Positions 1 to 12,100 of a DNA stretch of 64,000 nucleotides are shown in pieces. This DNA is from Halichondria panicea (lineage: Eukaryota; Porifera; Demospongiae; Suberitida; Halichondriidae). Both the position numbers and the translations under genes were made by a program. Under the pieces are notes generated by a model. That model made no database searches. It was not told the DNA's origin and was given only the letters and a program-made list of their open reading frames with translations. Position 1 is the first letter of the stretch. The number at the start of each line of letters is the position of its first letter. Location of the stretch: the NCBI RefSeq assembly GCF_963675165.1, contig NC_087378.1:4955205-5019204 (forward strand), given 5' to 3'.

Positions 1-66
1 TTTTGACCTATGGGTGTGGTTTGATGCACTAAAGGTACATGCAGGCAAGTGGCTAGATGAGCGTAC

Positions 67-1054
67 CCGTCCCCAAGCCATAAAATGGGGGGACGAGTTT
101 CAGCCCTATTCAGCATTCATTCTGCTGCAGAAAATCATGCAGCACCAATCAGATTGTATAGTTCTTACGTAATGCATTCCTTGGCTTCCCAGCTCATCCC
201 CTTCTCTGTAGCAAGCTGAGCTCTGTGGTTAGAGGCGCGGCTAATATTAACTATAATTATTCATAGTTAGTACAGGAAACAGCAGAACGAATCCTAGATA
301 GAGCAGAGATAGAGTAATAGAGGGATTGGCAACGGGAGTAACTCACGTGATTATTTCACATTGATTTCATATTGATTTCCTCTCAACCATCCTTGATGCG
401 CATTATTTCCCGGCACAACGTCTGCGAATGAATTAATATTACTTTTAGTTAGTTATTAGTCTCATGAGACTTTAGAATTGCGTATAGTAAGGCTACACGT
501 GTCCTGTGCTTTATTTAAAGTGAAGTCCAAGCGTGGAAGAATTGACTGTGGTGCTCTAGAGCTTGAAAACTAGTTATTATTGGTCTGTGCCCCCAAGCAC
601 CCCCAAGCACTGCCGTAGCCAAATGATGTTTTGCCTACAGATCCTGCTTATTTGTGTCTATGTTGACGAACTGGCCTGCATACATTTCCTTGGTTAAATC
701 TCTTTTGTATGTTTTTTACATTTATAACCAAAAATGCTAAAATGGAGGCTGTAAAAGACGAGAAAGTATTATATTAGTTTGTGCCCCTTTTAAGAAGCAC
801 TGCTGTAAGCCTATGATGTATACTGTTTTGTTGTATCTCTGTTGATCAACTAGGCTGCATAAATTCTTGATTTTGATTTTCTTAAGCATGTTTTTTTACT
901 TTTAGCTATAAATGGAGGCTACAAAAGATGAAAAAAAGTCGATGACGTAGCGCATCACGGATAGTCACATTTTTTCGACCGTTGCCAATCCCTTTCCTTA
1001 CTTTATCTCTGGATAGAGCTGAAACCCGTCCCCCTATTTTATGGCTGGGGACGG
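67..1054. mobile_element. Short TIR element (CCGTCCCC ends), interrupted
   Basis: The two ends are inverted copies: CCGTCCCCAAGCCATAAAAT followed by GGGGGACG and GTTTCAGC on the left, and the reverse complement of this on the right. The element itself is only about 280 bp; the rest is a second element inserted at 304-1011. The flanks share CAAGTGGC..AGAT, which may be a degenerate target duplication. No ORF. Non-autonomous element, superfamily unknown. Confidence 0.7.
304..1011. mobile_element. 7-bp-TSD MITE family, copy 1 (CAGAGATAGAG ends)
   Basis: The ends are inverted (CAGAGATAGAG then GGGATTGGCAACG; right end CGTTGCCAATCCC then CTTTATCTCTG). A perfect 7-bp direct repeat GATAGAG flanks them at 297-303 and 1012-1018. 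No coding potential. It belongs with the CATAGATAG copies at 20152, 44788, 48736 and 54841, and sits nested inside the CCGTCCCC element. Confidence 0.85.
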
Positions 1055-1095
1055 CATCTAGCAAGTGGCAAGATCCAAGCTTTACAATGACAGTA

Positions 1096-1426
1096 CAGTA
1101 GAACCTCGAGTATCCGGCCCTCCATTATCCGGAACCTCGATTATCCGGCTTGGCAGTTTTCTTTTTAAATAATTCAGAAAATGGGCGTGTCCCTAAAATG
1201 CACATGCGCGTTGCAGCTGTTACCATGGAGACATGCCTGCTTATCTTCTGCGCATGCGCAGACAACCATGGGCACTGCTGTTTATCAATAAAGTGGGTGG
1301 ATCAAGGCGTGGTTTATCTATAAAGTGGGTGGATCAAGGCGTGGTTTATCTATTCAATTATCCGGCATATTCACTTATCCAGCCTCCTTCTGGAACCAAG
1401 GTGTCCGGATAATCGAGGTTCTACTG
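1096..1426. mobile_element. pogo/Tigger-like MITE
   Basis: The TIR starts CAGTAGAACCTCGA with TATCCGG just inside, and the right end is CCGGATAATCGAGGTTCTACTG. A TA dinucleotide flanks both sides (1094-1095, 1427-1428). This end type is characteristic of pogo/Tigger elements of the Tc1/mariner superfamily. The interior has no ORF and holds a tandem duplication of about 32 bp (ATAAAGTGGGTGGATCAAGG...) near 1288-1350. A fragment with the same end lies near 40900-40967. Confidence 0.85.
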
Positions 1427-1869
1427 TATACAGCACTACAGTATATTTATTAAGAGATATAGACATAGACAACAACTATAGAGCTACAAGACAAGTTGTA
1501 CAGAAATACAGGCCATAAATTATGGCCTGGGCATATTCAATAATTATTCATGTTCTGTTTTGTGAAGTTAGTGAAAGAATAATTATTACTCAAAGAAGAA
1601 TATTACTCAAAGAAGTACTCATGACAATGTACGTGAGAGCAACTCAATAACTATTCAATAAACAAAAGAGCAAGTGATTTGACTGATGAAGATGTGTATC
1701 AGATTGCACAATGAATACCAGATGAGAGAGATCTACAGGTTCACTATAGTTAAACTCTTCTTACTTTACTTCAGTGGCTAGCCAGCTAGCTATTCTTGAT
1801 CTTGCAAGCTGCTTCTCATTAATAATTATGGTCTCGCTTGCTAGGTAGCTAGCTGCGATTACCAACAAA

Positions 1870-2282
1870 CCACACCCATAGGTCAAAGGTCGTCAACTAT
1901 CGAAGACTCAACTAGCGAAGGCTCAACTAGCGATCACTCTCAACTAGCGAAGACTCAACTAGCGATCACTTAACTAGCGAAGACTCAACTAGCGAAGCTC
2001 AACTAGCAAAGACTCAACTAGCGAAGGCGATCACTCAGCTAGCGAAGACTCAACTAGCGATCACTTAACTAGCGAAGACTCAACTAGCGAAGCTCAACTA
2101 GCAAAGACTCAACTAGCGAAGGCGATCACTCAGCTAGCAAAGACTCAACTAGCGAAACTCAACTAGCAAAGACTCAACTAGCGAAGGCGATCACTCAACT
2201 AGCAAAGGCTCAACTAGCGAAGCTCAAGTGCAGAACACCAAGTTGAGAACAAAACTGCTGAGTGACCTTCAGGGCCACCGTA
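1870..2282. repeat. End of a CACCGTA-type element carrying an AACTAGCGAAG minisatellite
   Basis: From 1893 to about 2226 the sequence is an irregular tandem array of CAACTAGCGAAGACT / CAACTAGCGATCACTT units, with a higher-order unit of roughly 90 bp. The array is bracketed by CACCCATAGGTCAAAGG on the left and GAACACCAAGTTGAGAAC ... GACCTTCAGGGCCACCGTA on the right. The same brackets occur at 59791-59910 with only one to two units between them, so the array has expanded inside a dispersed element. The GGGCCACCGTA end is shared with the elements at 31971-36406. Confidence 0.8.
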
Positions 2283-3432
2283 CTTCTAGCCACATTTTCT
2301 TGCATTGCAATTTGTGGATTTGCAAGTTTTGCTTACTTGAAATGCCATTGCAGCCTTAGGTAGCAAAACTTGCCCATAGAGTGTTGCTAGTTTAGCTCTG
2401 AACTTAGAACGCTAGCTATTGGTAGCTGCATGAGTAAGAAAAGAGCTGCAAAGCTGCACTTCTAAGTTCACCAATGTCATGAATGTGAGTACTAGGCAGC
2501 CATAAAGAACTTTGAACTTTCGGTATCCTTTTTAGCAATAAATGGTTGATCATTTCCCACTATTTTGCAGCATTCCTGCATGCAAATGTTATTTTTTTGT
2601 AGATGACATGTACAGGTGTATGTGTTAATTAAGTCTCCACCGAGGTATCAGCACCCCCGGTGCTTTCATTGCCATAGAAACTGGATTATTAGCGCTTACT
2701 CGATTATAACGTGTCTTTATTTTAAGCGCATCAACTGCAGATTTTTGTACTTTTGTACTTTTCCTATTATGTGAGGCTAATTTTGTTTGTCTACGAGCTA
2801 GCTAGCTTGTACAGTGCATGGTAGCTATACACATGTACATATAGCTGGTGATATCCATCTAGAAGGACTCTCTGGGGACGCTGTTACCCCTTGTCTGACA
2901 TGTGAGACATAAGATGAGGTGGACTTGGACCCTTTTTGCTCCAGTTCTAGAATGGTTTTATTCAGTATAGAGATCCAGTTACGGTTGCCTGGCTAGCTAT
3001 AGAGTCATCCTAGTCACAGAGACATCCGGTTACTGGGTGGGGATACAAAATGACTGCATCATAAGCTCTGCTATTGACCACACGAGTGCATGCGCTAATA
3101 ATCTAAGGAATTGTCATTATAAAAAGTACAATGAATAATGACAATTATGTCAAAGCGCTCATAATTATGGTTTGTTTCACCTCATGAAATTAATGAAGTT
3201 GATGTTGATACAAAATGTTTTGACTACAAAATTCCAAAAGGAAAATACTAAATCCCCCATCCTCTCCCCTAAAATAAATCGTGGTCGTGTATGTTAAGAG
3301 TCCCTGTGATGCTATAACAATTATACAGAGCGTTATCTGCAAGCTCTCTTATTACTTGTGTCATTCCATATCCTTTCCATTCCGCATTTCCCTTTTACAA
3401 CATGCCGTATAACTATAGACTCTGGAACTTAC
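2283..3432. other. SPAG17 intron/left flank; degenerate R1 remnant
   Basis: No gene seen. Positions 2283-2470 hold a degenerate copy of part of the R1 repeat (TTGTGGATTTGCAAGTTTTGC ... AACGCTAGCTATTGGTAGCTG), also present at 8800-9000 and 56200-56440. The next SPAG17 exon was not found here, so it is probably beyond the left edge. Confidence 0.4.
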
Positions 3433-6400
3433 TGATATACTTCAAGTCTCCATCTTCCTCTCCACGTTTAACCATAAGAGTCATTGGTTTTGGGGGAACT
3501 GGAACAGTTGGAGGTACATCCAAGGAAGGAGTTTCTTTGCCTTTCTTTGCTATAATTTTATCAGAACTTTAATCTCGAAAATAAGTAATCGCAGATATGT
3601 ACATGTAGATGTATTTACCTGCTTTACTAGCTCTTCCACTGCTCATCCCTTTCTTTGGCTTATCTTGTTTGGCTAAACCAGCAACATCCTATACATTATA
3701 TACGTCATTAAAATGAAAGCACCAAACATACCATTTACATTGGTGCAAAAATTATCAACCATTATTGTTGCTAAAAAGAATGCCAAAAAGATTAAAGTCC
3801 ATAAAATAAATGGGTGCGTGAAATACAGGTGCGAGGGAGTTCTCCAAGTTTAATTATGCGAAATTTTACACCTCATGAAAATGTTCCGCTGTATGGTATG
3901 CTAATGTGTGAACGCAACGTCACCACAACATACCGTGATTAAACGCTTATTAGTTTTAAACGCATGCAGTACTTGAATTCATTTAGAAGCGCTTTGCGAA
4001 AATTATAATTATTAGTGAAAATTTTGAATTGCTAATTTATTTTTGTTGACTATGAGCTACATGTAGCAGCATGTACAGTGCATGGTAGCTATACGTGTAA
4101 AGCCGTTTGCGTTGAATTCGGCCGTGGAAGTTATGAGCTCTACAGCATATAGACAGTAAAGCTCGTTTATATTGAGAACAGTTAAAAAGTAAAGCCTGGA
4201 GACGAGGCTAGTAGATGAGAGTCTCTGACAGTTATACCTTTTGTAGGGTTTCCTTTTCCATCATATCTCCTCTTTTTTTCTTTAGAACAGCATACTTCAA
4301 AAGCCTTGAGAGTAATGGTGGATGTACATCATCTTGGTTGGAAATAGTGTCAGCAACTTGCTGGCAAACCTGAAGTCATAACAAATAAAGTTACATGTGT
4401 ACACCATTGTTATGTTCTGGCATTCAGAACTATCAAAAAGTGTAAGATTATAAAATTATAATTATGCTAGCTACGTGCACATTCTAGTTTAGTAATGAAT
4501 ATCATTGTACATGTACATGTTTGTAATGTTAGGCCACTTTATACACTTCCTGCTAAACCAGGATGGGGACGGGGGGAAATTATTTATATTGTAACATTAC
4601 GTCTTAACCCTTTCCCTGTTGAAGCCGTCACATGACTAGGGGATTGTACAATTCTACACTCTTACCATTTCATTCCCCAAGTACATGGGGAGCAAAGAGT
4701 GTAGGGGTACACTATTCGGTTCCTATATGATATGGGGAACAAAAAGTGTAGCCTCGTTCCCAGGCCTTACTTTTTCTTGCTGTTGTCACTGTTCATCCAT
4801 AAACAAGACATAGTGAGGCAGCAAGGAAAGAAATGGGCGTACAGTTAAGAAAAAGTAAGGCCTGGTTTGGGAAATCGCGTGATCCACAAGGATTTTTATG
4901 AACGTGGGCGATATGTAGCCCACAATCATGACATAAGGTATTCTCCCACACATTCAGAGTAAGACTGTACTGTACTGCACTGAGACAACCACCAAGCTGT
5001 GCTGCAAGTCAGATCAGAGAACCAGCGTGGCCAGCTCTGGTGGCAGTAGCTACCTGCTATATGATAATGATGACTAAGCTATTCTACTATAGCATGTAGA
5101 AAGACACAATAGTGATAGAATCTAAACACACAATCTAGACTAGTAGATCATCTAGCTAAGCCTAAGGTATAGCTAGCTATAGTGCTTGCAAACTTCCAGT
5201 TCCAAGTCCATGTCCAGCTTGCTGCAGGCAAAGTTTTATTAGTCGTAGACCTCTGCGTGGGCAGTCCAACATCTCTAGCTCAGTATGCCCACGCTCATTT
5301 TCACCCTTCTACCACCCTTCTACCCTCACGCGACTTCCCGATACAGGCTCTCCTTTTTCCTAACTTTACGTCTATTTCTTTCTTTATTCCTCCAATTAAT
5401 ACCGTATTTTATCTCATTGAACGAATAATACAGTATTTTATCTTATTGAACGATTGTGATAAAGAACAGAAAAAGGAGAGCCTGTGTAGAGGCTACAAAA
5501 AGTGTAGGGCCGCTCTTTGTCTCCCATATATACGGGGAACAAAGAGTGTAGGGGTACGTTATTTGGTCCCCATATACATGGGGAACAAAGAGTGTAGGGC
5601 CGCTCTTTGTCCCCCATGTATATGGGGGACAAAAAGTGTGAGGGTACACTCTTTGTTTCCATGAGTTTTATATAGCGGTGAAAAGTACTTGCTATATTCT
5701 AGCTAGCAGGAGTGCATGAACTCCTGATACTAGCCACAGTAGTTTATATAGATTATTGTTAGTGGCATGAAAAGCATGTTCACATGACTCTGTCTTTCTT
5801 TGTGCACACATTTTTTAGCGGTGAAAAGTACTAGCTATAATTCTATAGGGTAAAGTATAGTTTAATTGTTAGTGGCATGAAGAGCATATCCACGTGACTC
5901 GATCTTTGTTTCTGAAAACTGCGCCTGGAATTTCATGGTATGCTTGGTGAAACCAAAAACCACACACTTAGCATGCAGCCATCTTATTCCCCTTTGTGTA
6001 AGGTTTCCTGCAGGTGCAGTGGAGGGCAGGAAGAATTTTCTTGTGCAAAATTCCAGAGGTAGGGTGATTTTCGCCATGCTTAGGATGCTTTGGGAAACTT
6101 GTGAGTTTTCCAACATCCGCACATTTCAGTAGATGGGCCCTCATTTTGTTTTCGAGCAGCTTGCCGGAGCCCTTCCCGCACAGAGCTCCTGGGTGTTTGC
6201 TATGGTGTAGTCCAACCATTCCTTGAGCACTCATAATTAGAAACACAGGTTTTGGTTTCCCAACTATGTCATAGTGGCCCTCCGCTATTTTAGATAGCAC
6301 ATTGGGATCTTTCTGCACACTCCCTAAATATGTTTCTCGCAGTCCAGTGTGTCCGAGTCTTTTTGCCTGGTCAAGGATGAGGCTGATTGTTGGGATAATG

Positions 6401-9062
6401 ACTATCGTTAATGTTCCAGAGACAGCACATGGAAACTGGTAGCACAAGCTTTTCCCACTCCCTGTAGGCTGAACCACAAGACTGTTCTTGCCTCCGAGAA
6501 CTGCCTTTATGACGCTGAGCTGCCACGGCTTAATATCTACTTTCTTGAAGTGCTTTGAGAAAAGTCCAGTGAGATGAGCATCTGTGTTGTGTTAGTAATG
6601 TATATATAAATTAATATACACATAAAGTTGGTTGCAAGCCTTGCCTTGGGACTGCTCTTGATGATTAGAAGTGGTCTGGCTAAGTGGTCCCACGTTGAGA
6701 GCCTGATGACAGTGTGTTTCTTTCTCTTCTCTGACTTGTGTCTAACTGAGCAACACGTTGGACAGTAGAGCTGCGCAACACTTCGACAGTGATCACACTC
6801 TTTCTCCATAGCTACAGTAACTCTTTCTCCACAGCTAGTACATGCAACTTTGTATATGCAACTTTGTGAACAGCTGTATAGTGCTGCCTATTTTGACAGA
6901 TGTCAGGGTCAGGGTATTATCACTTCATTGGTGTTACCAGTAGAGCCCCAGTAGGGTAAATTATCAGTTACCAGTACTTCATGGTATCAGTTCATTGGTG
7001 TTAATTAAACACTTCAACTTTTTGTTCAAGAGTGTACCCCTACACTCCTTGGTCCCCATATATATGGGGAACAAAGAGTGTACCCCTACACTCTTTGGTC
7101 CTCATATACATGGGAGACAAAGAGCGGCCCTACACTCTTTGTTCCCCATGTATATGGGGACCAAATAACGTACCCCTACACTCTTTGTTCCCCATATATA
7201 TGGGAGACAAAGAGCGGCCCTCTTTGTCCCCAATATCATATAGGAACCAAATAGTGTGCCCCTACACTCTTTGCTCCCCATGTACTTGGGGAATGAAAAT
7301 AATGGTAAGAGTGTACTCACCCCATGACTAGTAGTGGTAATTTTCAAAAATTGCTATATACACACTGTTGTGTTTGAGCTACGCGCACATTGTTGTGCAT
7401 TAAGCTGCTCTTTCACGTGGTATTTTTAATAATTATCTTACCTCGAGGTAAGCTTCGTGCAGTACCATAAAAAGAAATGGCCTTTTGATAATAATTATGG
7501 CTACAAGATCTTTATAGCACAACCTCAGTGATGTTTTAGGGTAGCTAGACAGTGTCTTATTGAGTGAGAGGACAGCCACCATTAAATTTTGTATGTCTCA
7601 TGCTGAACGTTTGATATTGTCATTTCACAATTTCAATATTAATTTCACCACACTTTTTCTGACTGAGTGAGTGAGTTTCTTAGGAGCACTTTCTCCATGC
7701 AGGTAGAACTACCTCCTGGAAATTCTGTACAGGGTTTCAAACAATCACAACCTGGTGAGGTAGATGACCTCTAGGCTTACCTAAGTTTTGTGCGCACGAA
7801 TCACTACAAGCTCAGTGCATTGTGGCCTGGACGTTATCATGTGACCGCAATGAGCCCTAAATTCTTACGTTTTCTTCCGACAACTATTGCAAAAGGTAGT
7901 ATAATTATAAGTAGCCTATAAAAAGAACCAAATGAGTTATTGGCTGGGATGGTGGGATGGTGGGGCAGAGTGCAAATGTAGTGCATTATATAGTTGCTAC
8001 GGTAGTGATGCAACATACCATATACAGAACAGAACACTGGATTGCTTTGATCTGCCAACTCACTGGGCAACAAGTAATAGTTGGCTATGAGTGCCACAAG
8101 CTGTTTATTGGCCTGGTAGTAGATTGTCCTTTAGCCACAAGCTGTTTATTGGTCGATAGTAATTGTGGTCAAGGGCGGTTAGGCCCTAGATCAATATTTA
8201 CTACAAGGGCCAATAAACTGCTTGTGGCACGAATTGCCAAGTAATAACTAATTTGTTGCCTTGGAAACCATTTTCTGACATATAGAAACCACTTGCTATA
8301 GATGTGGAAAAAATAACGTATAATATTATGCTTGATCAGGAGCCACGGCTACTAAATGTTTCATTTTACTGGAAGAGGCGGCTACAATTCGAGAGAGGCC
8401 ACAGTTCAAGAGCGGCGTTTATTAGCTCCAGCTAATTCAACAACCTTTAATTTGTCATCAAAAGTTATTTTCACCTGCTTAATGAGAAAGTCTTTGTGAA
8501 GTACTAACAATTAATTAAGCTGTTACCTGTACCTAGTAGCTACGTACATATAGCTAGCTGCTAGTATTAATTTGGCTGCCACATGCAGAAATGCTAGAGT
8601 CAAAGTTCACTGAGGCTACTATTTGAGAGCGGCTACTAAATGTTTCATTTTGCTAGTAAGGGAGGCTACTATTTGAGTGCGGCCTCTGATCGAGCATATA
8701 CGGTAGGTAATTTGGTAGTTTTTGGTGGCTGGATTTACAATATTAATGCCAAAAGTCTAAGTCTAGCTGCCATCAGCAGATCCTTGTAGCTCTCTTCTCA
8801 CTGTTGCAGCTATCAATAGCTAGCGTTTTAGTGCAGAGCTTAACTACTATACTAAGTAGAGTAGCAACACTCCATGGGCAAGTTTTTCTACGCACTCTTC
8901 TGAAAAGGCTGCAATGGCATTCCAAGTTAAGCATAACTCGAGAACCAAGTATTATTTTGCAAATCCATGAATTAAATCCAATGACTAGAAGCCTATAGAA
9001 ACTCATCCTTGAGCAGCTGTAGCTGTCTACACATGCAGACACACACGCACACACACGCACAC

Positions 9063-9114
<52 letters not shown>

Positions 9115-12100
9115 TTACCGTATACCGAGGCATAATGAGAATCATTGGCAGGTACATACACACGAATAAGACTTAAAAACTTTCACTCCAGTCTTTAGGA
9201 CTTTCCTTCAGCTGTCAAGGTATTCTAGGGCATACTCTTAACATACTCTACAGTGTCTCTACATACAGTAGTTCTTTGAGCTCAGTGGTTAAGGGATGGC
9301 CAAGAGATTGAGGTGATAGCTCTAGCATGAAAAGCAAGAGACAATTAAGTTACTGTGGCTATACTTCTAGAAAATGGCAGAATTCCTACGAGCAAAAAGG
9401 ACTGCACATTTCAACTTCTTGACTGACAATTTTGTGCTATGGTCTGACATTTGTCAGTTTACTTGAAATCCTCACTGTGTTCCCACACAATTTTTCTGTA
9501 ATTGAACACTGTTGAAAAGAGGGTAGTGCATGGGTGATAGTGTGCATGCACTTCGAATATGGGTAATCGTAACTACAAATATAAAACGGTTTTAAATTAC
9601 ACCGTAAATGAGTGTTGCAAGCTGTGCTGTGCTAATGCCTCTCGCCATGTTTTGCTTTTGCTCAAAAGTATGTAATTTGTATAATGTTATGTTATTTATG
9701 CAATTATTATGCCACGAGTGTTGCAAGCGTGCACTTGCTAATGCCTCTCGCCATGTTTTTGCTTTCGCTCAAAAGTATTAGAGTGTTAATTATAGAAGAG
9801 GTAAATAATTTCCAATGTGCTTTGATTGTTTCAGGAAAGGGGTATCCACAGTTTAATAATGCATACTGATCGTCTTAATTAAATGGCCTATAGCTAAACA
9901 GTGGGAGCAAACCTTTGTCAAAGGCATAGTCAGTAGTCTGTGAGATAAGACAGAATTCAATCACAGAAAGTAGTATCTATAACAAGCAGTCTAAAAAGAG
10001 TTTAAGCACAGAATTCAACTAGTGTTCAAGCTGGCGCTGTGCTAATGCCTCTCGCCATGCTTTGCTTTCGCTCAAAAGTATAGAAGAGGAAGTATAGAAG
10101 AGGAAAAAGTGTATAAAATAATCTGAAAACTGACTTGCATCTATTCAATTGTATAATTATGGTATCATTGTTGTGTTTTGTGGCTGCTTATACCAGGACC
10201 TCAAGGATCTACAAAGAAGAAGATTTTGTTTTCAATTAATTATAAGTGGAAGTGCATAATTTTACTCATAAAGTTAGCTTATCTATATCAGGAGCCCATA
10301 AATAAGAGAAGGAGCGGCTGACTACGGGGATCACGTTTCGTAAGTGGTTATGACCGCATTTCCATATAATTATTATGCAGAGTCACTTAATAAGTGGTTG
10401 AATCCCTACACGTGTTATACACAATACAGGGCTGCTGTTTACAAGCACTTAGTCGCTTCCAAACAAGGAAGTGCGGTTTCACCGGAAATTACGAGACGTG
10501 ATCCCCGAGTATACGTTGAAGTTAGCCGCTCCTTCTCTTATTTATGGGCTCCTGTCTATATAAAGTCACTGAAGAAAAGACTTATTTACATGCATCTATT
10601 GTTGTATTATGTGGCTTTAATACCAGGACCTCAAGAAAGAAGAAAATTGATTCTTCCAGGATCTGTAGTTCAGTGTATATAATATCTAAGAAGAAAAGAC
10701 TTGTGTACATGCATTATCTATATTGTTATATAGTAGTGTTTTGTGGCTTACCAGGCCCTCAATGATTCTGTCAAGAGGATCTGGATCTGGAGCTTGGATA
10801 TCACACGTGGGGAATGAGCGCACATGCACATTACATCCACAGGAATAATTAAAGGGTGTGTCCAATTTCACAAATAGCTACTGCACTGTTAGCTAGCTGT
10901 CTTGTAGCTAACAAAAAGCTAGCGCTTTAGTGCAAGGCTAACTCATATGTTGAATAGAAAGTTTGTGCGGACAGATGATGCTATGAAAGATTCTAAAGAG
11001 ACTGCAACAGCCTTCAATGTGAGTCAAACTAGCCATAACTCGAGAGAGAAGCTTTAGTTTGCTAATCCACGAATCAAAATCCAAGCGAACGTGGCTAACC
11101 CCCCACACACACACACACACATACACACACACAGTCAGCTTTACCGTATCCCTCGTGCGAAGCTTTAGTTTGCTAATCCACGAATCAAAATCCAAGAGAA
11201 CGTGGCTAGAAGCCTATAGAAGCTGTTAGTTTTCGTTGCATTGCAACCGTTGAGCAGTTACAGCTGGAACAGACACACACACAGTCAGCTTTACCGTATC
11301 CTTCGTGCGGCTACGCCTCGAGGCATAATTATTGTTGACACTGAACCATGCCATGCACACAGTCATTATAGAAGAGGAAACTATCTGATGGCCTGATGAA
11401 TGGATAGAAGCCACAGAGGATAGAAGCAATTGCATGTAGATCTTATTGCATTTCCTGTCGGTTAAAAAAAGGGATTGGATTAAGGCCTGTTCCCAGGCTG
11501 ATTTGTCTCTAAAATAACGATAGGTTGAAAGCTAGCAGTGTAGGTGCATGCAGCTTTGTGCAGCTCTTTCCTGACTCTTGTAGCTAACAAACAGCTAGCA
11601 CTTTAGTGCATGGCTAAACTTGAATAGAACGTTTGATGCGAAGAGATTATACTATAAAAGATTCTGAAGAAACCACTGTGAGTCAAACAGCCATAACTCG
11701 AGAAAAAGGCTTTAGTACGCAAATCAAAACCAAGAGAATGTGGCTATAAGCCTGTTAGTTTTCGTCGCCATGCAACTGTTGAGCAGTTACAGCTGGAACA
11801 GACACACACACAGTGTGAAAACCATACATCATTTTTACGGTGTGGAGTTACGTAATTTTACGGAGTAAGAAAACGCGAACTGATTGTAACATGTTATTCA
11901 ATTATTCATAGAGGCACTGTAATTACATATGCCGTTCTACGGAGAAAAAACGGGTGGAATTTGCTGAGCTAGCAATAATACGTACTAAGATGTGCTAACT
12001 TCTCTATAGTGTAATACAGGAGGAGCATAATTATATGAAAAGCAAATGGAAAGTGCAGATTTTATATGCAAGACTGGAAGAAGATCAGAAAGTTACGGTA

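Larger units (their letters stand above)
4655..7314. mobile_element. TIR element with palindromic subterminal repeats and RecQ-like remnant
   Basis: The left arm (4655-4740: TACACTCTTACCATTT ... CCCCAAGTACATGGGG ... GAGTGTAGGGG) is the inverted copy of the right arm (7218-7314). Inside are arrays of short palindromes on both sides and a broken helicase gene on the minus strand. A separate MULE-like element is inserted in the left arm at 4749-5495. A second copy of one end of this family runs into the right edge of the window at 63770-64000. The autonomous element is probably much longer; this copy looks internally deleted. Confidence 0.75.

Noticed and set aside
5182..5664. 160-residue plus-strand ORF
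   Set aside because: It runs through a MULE-like end and the palindrome array; its C-terminal half is repeat translation (RAALCLPYIRGTKS-type units).
8773..9108. 111-residue ORF beginning MCVCVCVCV
   Set aside because: Translation of the CA microsatellite plus a degenerate R1 copy.
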